Source: Acidovorax sp. Root219
GTDB taxonomy: Bacteria > Pseudomonadota > Gammaproteobacteria > Burkholderiales > Burkholderiaceae_C
DNA: 33,143 nucleotides
Reading direction: 5' to 3'
NCBI RefSeq assembly: GCF_001428665.1
Contig: NZ_LMIJ01000004.1
Location: 1 to 33,143 of the forward strand
Shown here: one piece after another, positions 27,788-33,143 of the stretch
Layout of the letters: each line of letters opens with the position of its first letter
Numbering within the stretch: position 1 is the stretch's first letter
Program-made: the position numbers and the translations under genes
The notes under the pieces: generated by a model
The model's input: only the letters and a program-made list of their open reading frames with translations
What the model was told of the DNA's origin: nothing
The model's database searches: none

Positions 27788-29584
27788 ATGGATTATTATG
27801 GGTCGATGGTGCCTTCAAACTACTTTCGGTATGCCGTCCTGACACTTGCTCTTGCAGCAGTAACCACGGCAGGCCTTGCCCAGCAACCCGGCGTTGCGGC
27901 GCCACAGGCGGCCGAGCCGGCGCCCGATGATGCCCCCAGCAGCAACCCTGCGCTGGACGCAGAGTTGTTCTATGAAATCCTCATGGGCGAGATCAATGCC
28001 CGCACCGGCGAGGCAGGCACAGGCTATGCCCTCATGCTGGAAGCGGCGCGGCGCACCAACAACCCCCAGCTTTACCAGCGGGCCGCCGACATGGCCTTGC
28101 AGGCACGCGCGGGCGACCACGCACTGTTAGCCGCCAAGGCCTGGCGCGAAGCCCAGCCGGACTCGCGCGAGGCCAACCGCTATGTGCTGCAGATACTGAT
28201 CGCCCTGAACCGCATCGGCGAGACCCCGGAACTGCTGCGCCAGGAACTGGCCCAGGCCCCCGTCCAGGCCAAACCCGCCATCCTGGGCATCGTGCCCCAG
28301 ATGTTCGCCCGTGCCAGCGACAAGCCCCTGGCCGCCAAGGTGGTCGAGCAGGCCCTGGCAGACGAGCTGGCCAAGCCAGCCAATGCGGCAGCCGCGCACA
28401 TTGCCATCGGGCGTGTGCGCCTGGCTGCCGGCGACAAGACCGGCGCGCTGGCCAGCGCCCGTGCCGCCCAGGACCTGGACCCCACCAGCGAAGGTCCCGC
28501 CCGGCTGGGCATGGAGCTGCAGGAAGAGAGCGTGCCCGAAGGGGAAGCGCTGGTGGCCCGTTATTTCGCCAGCCAGCCGCAGGCCACGCCCGATATGCAG
28601 ATGGCCTACTCGCGCGTACTGCTCGGCCAGCAGAAGTACGCCGAGGCCAAGGTCCAGCTTGAAGCCGTGACCCGCGCCAAGCCAGACCTGCCCGAGCCCT
28701 GGCTGGTGCTGGCCACGCTGCAGTTGCAGGACAACCGGCTGGACCTGTCCGAAACATCGCTCAAGCGCTTCCTGACGCTCATCGAGGGCCCGGACATCAA
28801 CAGGGAAGCACGCCAGCGCAGCCTCAACCAGGCCTACCTGCTGTACGCGCAGATCGCCGAGAAGAAGGGCGATTTCGCGGGCGCCGAGGGCTGGCTGGCG
28901 CGCATCGAGAATTCGAGCGAGCTGTTCAGCGCGCAAAGCCGCCGCGCCTCACTGCTGGCCAAGCAAGGCAAGATCGCCGAGGCCCGCGCGTTGCTGCGCG
29001 CCCTGCCCGGCGTGACCGAGGACGACAGGCGCATGAAGCTGCTGGCCGAAGTACAGCTGCTGCGCGACCAGCGCCTGTTCAAGGAAGCCTACGAGGTGCA
29101 GACCGAGCTCGTGGCCCTGGCCCCGGAAGACGGCGAACTGCTGTACGACCAGGCCATGCTGGCCGAGAAGGTCGGCCAGTTCGACACCATGGAGAAGCTG
29201 CTGCGCCAGATCATTGCTCGCCAGCCGGACTACCACCACGCCTATAACGCGCTGGGCTATTCGCTGGCCGAGCGCGGCCAGCGCCTGCCCGAGGCCCGGC
29301 AATTGATCGCCAAGGCCCTGGAGCTGGCACCGGGCGACCCCTTCATCACCGACAGCCTGGGCTGGGTGGAGTTCCGCATGGGCAACAAGGCCAAGGCGCG
29401 CAGCCTGCTCGAAACCGCGTTCAAGTCCCGGCCCGACGCCGAGATCGCCGCCCACCTGGGTGAAGTGGTCTGGAGCATGGGCGAGCGCGACAAGGCCCTG
29501 GGCATCTGGCGCGAAGGCCTGCGCCTGAACCCCGAAAACGACAGCCTCAAGGACACCTTGAAGCGCCTGGGGGCGAAGCCCTGA
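27788..29584 (+). CDS. Exported tetratricopeptide-repeat protein
   Basis: A protein of about 598 residues with an N-terminal export signal (YAVLTLALAAVTTAGLA before QQPG) and a body of helical TPR-like repeats. Examples are KYAEAKVQLEAVTRAKPDLPEPWLVLATL and the more canonical C-terminal YHHAYNALGYSLAERGQRLPEARQ and DSLGWVEFRMGNKAKARSLLE. It is probably periplasmic or attached to the outer membrane and scaffolds protein contacts; partners are unknown. The start is uncertain: the ATG at 27788 has AGG about 10 bases upstream, while the ATG at 27806 gives a shorter, tidier signal peptide. Its stop overlaps the lolB start (TGATG at 29582-29586). Confidence 0.88.
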   Translation: MDYYGSMVPSNYFRYAVLTLALAAVTTAGLAQQPGVAAPQAAEPAPDDAPSSNPALDAELFYEILMGEINARTGEAGTGYALMLEAARRTNNPQLYQRAADMALQARAGDHALLAAKAWREAQPDSREANRYVLQILIALNRIGETPELLRQELAQAPVQAKPAILGIVPQMFARASDKPLAAKVVEQALADELAKPANAAAAHIAIGRVRLAAGDKTGALASARAAQDLDPTSEGPARLGMELQEESVPEGEALVARYFASQPQATPDMQMAYSRVLLGQQKYAEAKVQLEAVTRAKPDLPEPWLVLATLQLQDNRLDLSETSLKRFLTLIEGPDINREARQRSLNQAYLLYAQIAEKKGDFAGAEGWLARIENSSELFSAQSRRASLLAKQGKIAEARALLRALPGVTEDDRRMKLLAEVQLLRDQRLFKEAYEVQTELVALAPEDGELLYDQAMLAEKVGQFDTMEKLLRQIIARQPDYHHAYNALGYSLAERGQRLPEARQLIAKALELAPGDPFITDSLGWVEFRMGNKAKARSLLETAFKSRPDAEIAAHLGEVVWSMGERDKALGIWREGLRLNPENDSLKDTLKRLGAKP

Positions 29585-30102
29585 TGCGGCTCCTTGTCGG
29601 CAATGGCAACCCCTTTGCGCTGCGCCAATGGATGGCATGGCTGGCCCTGGCCTGCACGCTGTGGCTCACAGGCTGCGCCCAGCCGCCCCGGGCGGCCGAG
29701 TCCGGCACCGCATCGTGGTCGGGCCGCCTGTCGCTGCAGGTGGAGGGGCAGGCATCGCAATCGTTCTCCTCGCTGTTCGACCTGCAGGGCAACCCCGACA
29801 AGGGCGAACTGGTGCTCACCAGCCCGCTGGGCAACACGCTGGCGCGGCTGCAGTGGGAAGCGGGGCGCGCGCAGCTCACCACCGGGCAGGAAACCCGCGA
29901 GTCCACTTCGCTCGATGAATTGCTGCGCCAGGCCACCGGCACGGCCATCCCGGTTGCTGCCATCTTCGAATGGCTCAATGGCAACCAGGCCACCGCCACC
30001 GGCTGGCAGGCCGACCTCTCGGGCAGCGCCAGCGGCCGGCTGGTGGCCCGGCGCCACGACCCCGCCCCCGAAGCCACGCTGCGCATCGCCTTCAGCCGCT
30101 GA
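29584..30102 (+). CDS. lolB: Outer-membrane lipoprotein LolB
   Basis: A 172-residue lipoprotein, the outer-membrane receptor that accepts lipoproteins from LolA. The lipobox LTGC places the lipidated cysteine at residue 31. The mature part has the LolB pattern: WSGRLSLQVEGQASQSFSSLFDLQGNPDKGELVLTSPLGN, then WLNGNQATATGWQADLS. The sequence is divergent, as is usual for LolB, so the call also rests on its place directly before ispE, which is conserved in proteobacteria. The ATG at 29584 shares a base with the TPR stop, suggesting coupled translation. Confidence 0.88.
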   Translation: MRLLVGNGNPFALRQWMAWLALACTLWLTGCAQPPRAAESGTASWSGRLSLQVEGQASQSFSSLFDLQGNPDKGELVLTSPLGNTLARLQWEAGRAQLTTGQETRESTSLDELLRQATGTAIPVAAIFEWLNGNQATATGWQADLSGSASGRLVARRHDPAPEATLRIAFSR

Positions 30103-30126
30103 GCGGCGCCCTGCCCCCTTCTTCCC

Positions 30127-30990
30127 ATGCAAGCGCTGTACGACGTACCGGCTCCGGCCAAGCTCAATCTGTTTCTGCACATCACAGGGCGGCGCGCCGA
30201 TGGCTACCACCTGCTGCAGTCGGTGTTCATGCTCATCGACTGGTGCGACACCCTGCACTTCGAGCACCGGCCCGGCGGCGCCCTGAGCCGCGAAGACCTG
30301 GGCCCGGCCCTGCCCGAGATGGACCTGGTGCTGCGCGCCGCGCACGCCCTGCAGGCGGCCACAGGCTGCACCGAGGGCGCGCACATCAGCATCACCAAGC
30401 GCATCCCCGCGCAGGCCGGCATGGGCGGCGGCTCGTCGGACGCAGCCAGCACGCTGCTGGCGCTCAACCGGCTGTGGGGCCTGAACCTGTCGCGCCAGGC
30501 GCTGCAGAAGATGGGCCTGGCCCTTGGCGCAGACGTTCCGTTTTTTTTATGCGGCACGAACGCTTTTGTCGAAGGAATTGGTGAGACAATTACGCCGCTT
30601 GAGAATGCACAGCAACTTCCGCAAGCACGCTTCGCGGTCGTCAAGCCCGCAGCAGGATTGGAGACAAAAGCAATTTTTTCTTCACCGAGTTTGAAACGCG
30701 ATTCTGGCTGTGCTACAATCTTAGGCTTTGCTGCAACACACTTTGATTTCGGTCGAAACGATCTGCAGCCAGTTGCCGAGGCACTGTGCCCCGACGTTAC
30801 GCAAGCCCTTTCGTGGCTTTCGCAGCGCGGGATGCGACCCAGGATGACAGGCTCAGGAAGTGCTGTGTTTGCACAAATGCCACATGCGATGGATCTTCAA
30901 GGCGCCCCCGGCGACTGGCAGATCAGGGCATGTGACAATTTGATGGTTCATCCTCTGGCAGGGTGGGCATCAGACGAGAATTTCGGTTAG
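30127..30990 (+). CDS. ispE: 4-diphosphocytidyl-2-C-methyl-D-erythritol kinase
   Basis: A 287-residue GHMP-family kinase of the MEP pathway to isoprenoids. Catalytic Lys12 lies in PAPAKLNLFL, the ATP-binding glycine motif GMGGGSSDAA is at 98-107, and catalytic Asp136 is in GADVPFFLCG. The C-terminal GHMP motif reads MTGSGSAVFA. From about codon 139 (30541) the gene changes to A/T-ending codons and contains eight T in a row at 30541-30548. By hand count, 30541-30780 is about 49% GC, against roughly 75-80% just before. A promoter with consensus spacing is embedded at 30691-30719. The protein itself appears intact. Confidence 0.96.
   Translation: MQALYDVPAPAKLNLFLHITGRRADGYHLLQSVFMLIDWCDTLHFEHRPGGALSREDLGPALPEMDLVLRAAHALQAATGCTEGAHISITKRIPAQAGMGGGSSDAASTLLALNRLWGLNLSRQALQKMGLALGADVPFFLCGTNAFVEGIGETITPLENAQQLPQARFAVVKPAAGLETKAIFSSPSLKRDSGCATILGFAATHFDFGRNDLQPVAEALCPDVTQALSWLSQRGMRPRMTGSGSAVFAQMPHAMDLQGAPGDWQIRACDNLMVHPLAGWASDENFG
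30691..30719 (+). promoter_or_regulatory. Sigma-70 promoter inside ispE for tRNA-Gln and prs
   Basis: TTGAAA (30691-30696), a 17-base spacer, and TACAAT (30714-30719) with TGC before it (extended -10) form a near-consensus promoter. Transcription would start near 30726, about 290 bases before tRNA-Gln. In E. coli prs also has promoter input from the ispE region, which makes this placement plausible. Confidence 0.75.
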
Positions 30991-31014
30991 CTGCTTTCAG
31001 CAGTTGACCCGTGT

Positions 31015-31091
31015 AGGGGAGTCGCCAAGCTGGTTAAGGCACCGGATTTTGATTCCGGCATGCGAAGGTTCGAATCCTTCTTCCCCTGCCA
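31015..31091 (+). tRNA. tRNA-Gln (anticodon TTG)
   Basis: The gene starts AGGGGAGTCGCCAAGCTGG and folds as a full cloverleaf. The anticodon stem CCGGA/TCCGG holds the loop TTTTGAT with anticodon TTG, reading CAA and CAG. The T loop is TTCGAAT, the discriminator is G, and CCA is encoded (31089-31091). It resembles E. coli tRNA-Gln closely in the D and anticodon arms. It sits 24 bases after ispE and 50 before prs, so it is probably processed from the ispE-prs transcript. Confidence 0.96.
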
Positions 31092-31141
31092 AATATCTAC
31101 TCGCGTAGTACGGGCTTTTTTTTCAGACCGCTGGGACGCTC

Positions 31142-32116
31142 ATGCAAGGCAATCAACCCGACTTCATGGTATTCACCGGCAATGCCAATCCTGGCATGGC
31201 AGCTGAAATTGCCCAACACCTCGGGACCACCCTCGGCGCTGCCGATGTGGGCCGGTTCTCCGACGGTGAAGTGACCGTCGAGATCAAGCAGAACGTGCGT
31301 GCGCGCGATGTGTTCGTGGTGCAGTCCACCTGCGCCCCGACCAACGAAAACCTGATGGAACTGCTGATCATGGTCGATGCGCTCAAGCGTGCATCGGCAG
31401 AGCGCATCAGCGCCGTGATCCCCTACTTCGGCTACGCCCGCCAGGACCGCCGCCCCCGCTCGTCGCGCGTGCCCATCACCGCCAAGGTGGTGGCCAACAT
31501 GCTGCAGGCCGTGGGCGTGGCCCGCGTGCTGACCATGGACCTGCACGCCGACCAGATCCAGGGCTTCTTCGACATCCCGGTGGACAACATCTACGCATCG
31601 CCCGTGCTGCTGGGCGACCTGCGCCAGAAGAATTACGAAGACCTGATCGTGGTCTCGCCCGATGTCGGCGGCGTGGTGCGCGCCCGTGCGCTGGCCAAAC
31701 AGCTCAACTGCGATCTGGCCATCATCGACAAGCGCCGCCCCAAGGCCAACGTGTCCGAAGTCATGCACGTGATCGGCGAGATCGAAGGCCGCAACTGCGT
31801 GATCATGGATGACATGATCGACACCGCCGGCACGCTGGTGAAGGCCGCCGAGGTGCTCAAGGAGCGTGGCGCCAAGAAGGTGTACGCCTACTGCACGCAC
31901 CCCATTTTCTCGGGTCCCGCCATCGAACGCATCGCCAAGGGCTCGGCCCTTGATGAAGTGGTGGTGACCAACACGATTCCCTTGAACGACAACGCCAAGG
32001 GATGCGCAAAAATCCGCCAGCTCTCCGTGGCCCCGCTGATCGCCGAAACGATCCAGCGCATTGCCAAGGGCGAGTCGGTGATGAGTCTGTTCTCTGACCA
32101 GGACAACCTGTTCTGA
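31142..32116 (+). CDS. prs: Ribose-phosphate pyrophosphokinase (PRPP synthetase)
   Basis: A 324-residue enzyme making PRPP from ribose 5-phosphate and ATP, the precursor of purines, pyrimidines, NAD, His and Trp. It matches the family along its length: [95 protein letters not shown] and the PRPP-binding loop [12 protein letters not shown]. The ATG at 31142 has GGGA upstream; a second ATG at 31166 would begin closer to the conserved sequence. It follows tRNA-Gln and precedes rplY. Confidence 0.97.
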   Translation: MQGNQPDFMVFTGNANPGMAAEIAQHLGTTLGAADVGRFSDGEVTVEIKQNVRARDVFVVQSTCAPTNENLMELLIMVDALKRASAERISAVIPYFGYARQDRRPRSSRVPITAKVVANMLQAVGVARVLTMDLHADQIQGFFDIPVDNIYASPVLLGDLRQKNYEDLIVVSPDVGGVVRARALAKQLNCDLAIIDKRRPKANVSEVMHVIGEIEGRNCVIMDDMIDTAGTLVKAAEVLKERGAKKVYAYCTHPIFSGPAIERIAKGSALDEVVVTNTIPLNDNAKGCAKIRQLSVAPLIAETIQRIAKGESVMSLFSDQDNLF

Positions 32117-32166
32117 CATGCCCCGGGCCTCGCAAGAGGCCCTCGGCTTTGCAAGATGGTTGACAT

Positions 32167-32188
32167 CAAGCCTCCTTCGGGAGGCTTG
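32167..32188 (+). promoter_or_regulatory. UUCG-capped hairpin between prs and rplY
   Basis: CAAGCCTCC-TTCG-GGAGGCTTG is a 9-base-pair perfect stem with a UUCG loop, 50 bases after the prs stop. It is not followed by a solid T run, so it may be a 3'-end-protecting or processing hairpin rather than a terminator. Confidence 0.6.
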
Positions 32189-32212
32189 TCCGTTGGTTTG
32201 GGAACGCAATGT

Positions 32213-32248
32213 GGCCTGCCCACCCCCTGGGGCAAAGCAGGCCTTTTT
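32213..32248 (+). terminator. Terminator-like hairpin just before rplY
   Basis: GGCCTGC (32213-32219) pairs with GCAGGCC (32237-32243) and is followed directly by five T. The loop contains CCCC and GGGG that can extend the structure. It lies 48 bases before the rplY start, leaving little room for a separate promoter, so it could act as a partial terminator or attenuator for rplY. Confidence 0.65.
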
Positions 32249-32295
32249 AAAACAGGGCAAGACTGGTCGCGGTCTGTCCTTTTCAGGAGCTAGTT

Positions 32296-32928
32296 ATGAA
32301 CTTCATCGCTTTTGAGCGCGCCAAGCAAGGTACGGGTGCGAGCCGCCGTCTGCGCAATTCGGGCAAGGCGCCTGGCATCGTCTACGGCGGTTCTGCCGAA
32401 CCCCAACTGATCGAGATCGACCACAACGCACTGTGGCACGCCCTCAAGAAGGAAGCCTTCCACTCCAGCGTGCTGGACATGGAAGTGGCCGGCGCCACCA
32501 GCAAGGTTCTGCTGCGCGACGTGCAATACCACCCCTACAAGCAACTCGTGCTGCACATCGACTTCCAGCGCGTGGATGCCAAGACCAAGCTGCACATGAA
32601 GGTGCCACTGCACTTCAGCGGTGCTGAAGAGTCCAACGCCGTCAAGGTGGACCACTGCCTGGTGAACCCCGTCGTGAACGAACTCGACGTGACCTGCATG
32701 CCTTCGGACCTGCCTGAGTTCATCGCTGTGGACCTGTCCAAGCTGCAAAAGGGCACCTCGCTGCACCTCAAGGACATCAAGCTGCCCCGCGGCGTGAGTG
32801 CCGTGATCCGTGGCGGCCAGAACAACCCCGTGCTGGTCTCCGTGACCAACCCGGTCGTGGTTGTCGAGACGCCTGTGGAAGCCGCTCCTGCTGCGGATGC
32901 CAAGGGCAAGGGCAAGGGCAAGAAGTAA
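32296..32928 (+). CDS. rplY: 50S ribosomal protein L25 (Ctc/TL5 form)
   Basis: A 210-residue L25 of the two-domain type, which binds 5S rRNA. The N-terminal L25 domain has [32 protein letters not shown] and [22 protein letters not shown]. The C-terminal TL5 beta domain has [19 protein letters not shown] and [30 protein letters not shown] short basic tail (KGKGKGKK) ends it. The ATG at 32296 follows AGGAGCTAGTT, a strong ribosome binding site. Codon use is that of a highly expressed gene. It follows prs, the common betaproteobacterial order. Confidence 0.96.
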   Translation: MNFIAFERAKQGTGASRRLRNSGKAPGIVYGGSAEPQLIEIDHNALWHALKKEAFHSSVLDMEVAGATSKVLLRDVQYHPYKQLVLHIDFQRVDAKTKLHMKVPLHFSGAEESNAVKVDHCLVNPVVNELDVTCMPSDLPEFIAVDLSKLQKGTSLHLKDIKLPRGVSAVIRGGQNNPVLVSVTNPVVVVETPVEAAPAADAKGKGKGKK

Positions 32929-32988
32929 TTCTTGGCTTTTTCCTGTCCGGATCAGCGTTGCCCTGGTGGCGCTGCTTCCAGCAACAAG

Positions 32989-33020
32989 AACGGCTCACTT
33001 CGGTGGGCCGTTTTTGTTTT
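32989..33020 (+). terminator. Intrinsic terminator after rplY
   Basis: ACGGCTCAC-TTCG-GTGGGCCGT forms a 9-base-pair stem (one G-U) with a UUCG tetraloop at 32990-33011, followed by TTTTTGTTTT. It ends the prs-rplY transcript about 60 bases after the rplY stop. Confidence 0.92.
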
Positions 33021-33109
33021 GTGCTTCTGCTTGGGTTGGTTAGTTGGTTGCAGTGGTTGCACTGTGCCTGGATTGAGGGCGGAGGCCGGGATGTGCGCCC
33101 GGCGGCGCA

Positions 33110-33143
33110 CCCACCTTCTTTTGCGTCGCCAAAAGAAGGTGGG
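33110..33143. repeat. Perfect 14-base inverted repeat at the right window edge
   Basis: CCCACCTTCTTTTG (33110-33123) and CAAAAGAAGGTGGG (33130-33143) are exact reverse complements around a six-base loop. The repeat reaches the last base of the window, so it may be longer. It is preceded by a GC-rich stretch with GCGCCCGGCGGCGC at 33095-33108. It looks like part of a dispersed REP-like intergenic element. Confidence 0.75.

Noticed and set aside
33031..33061. Tandem repeat around GGTTGG and GGTTGCA near the right end
   Set aside because: Only two or three short imperfect units are present; this is within what low-complexity spacer sequence gives by chance.

Overview
The window is about 33 kb of high-GC bacterial chromosome with strong G/C bias at third codon positions. 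Gene content and order point to a betaproteobacterium of the order Burkholderiales, most likely a Comamonadaceae genus such as Acidovorax. Supporting blocks are gmk-rpoZ-spoT-greB, hrcA divergent from nadK-recN-rapZ, and mutM divergent from TPR-lolB-ispE-tRNA-Gln-prs-rplY. An orphan Bug-type solute receptor sits beside a LysR regulator. The genus assignment is inference from sequence alone. No prophage, insertion sequence or CRISPR array was seen.

Layout. Positions 1-7486 are partly accessory: a LysR regulator overlapping a Bug solute-binding protein, a convergent Liv-type ABC substrate-binding protein, a small secreted protein broken by a one-base frameshift, two coupled small hypotheticals, an I78-type peptidase-inhibitor lipoprotein, an MFS transporter and hemW. 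Positions 7505-11031 (minus strand) carry rdgB, rph, a soluble PP2C phosphatase and a soluble Ser/Thr kinase. Divergent from the kinase are yicC, gmk and rpoZ, then a terminator, then spoT, with greB convergent to spoT. Positions 15941-18811 hold two small overlapping hypotheticals and two minus-strand tRNA genes (Arg-ACG, and one with anticodon CAT). The tRNAs bracket a secreted protein of unknown function and about 520 bases without a recognised gene. Positions 18864-23728 hold hrcA and the divergent nadK-recN-rapZ, separated by a 165-base nested foldback repeat. On the minus strand from 27758 to 23740 lie mutM, a dynamin-like GTPase and mutY, so the two glycosylases of the 8-oxoguanine (GO) system flank a membrane-remodelling-type GTPase. 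Divergent from mutM, a TPR protein, lolB, ispE, tRNA-Gln, prs and rplY run to the right end, followed by a terminator and the start of another inverted repeat.

How the genes connect. Several encode nucleotide and genome maintenance: rdgB and mutM/mutY (oxidised or aberrant purines), recN (break repair), nadK and prs (NADP, PRPP). Others set growth-rate control: rpoZ, spoT, greB, and rph with yicC in RNA turnover. Envelope functions are lolB, the I78 lipoprotein and rapZ, whose known targets concern cell-wall precursor synthesis. The least understood parts are the kinase/phosphatase pair next to the stringent-response cluster, the dynamin-like GTPase translationally coupled to mutY, the AT-enriched 3' half of ispE with an embedded promoter, the tRNA-bracketed secreted protein, and the foldback element between hrcA and nadK.
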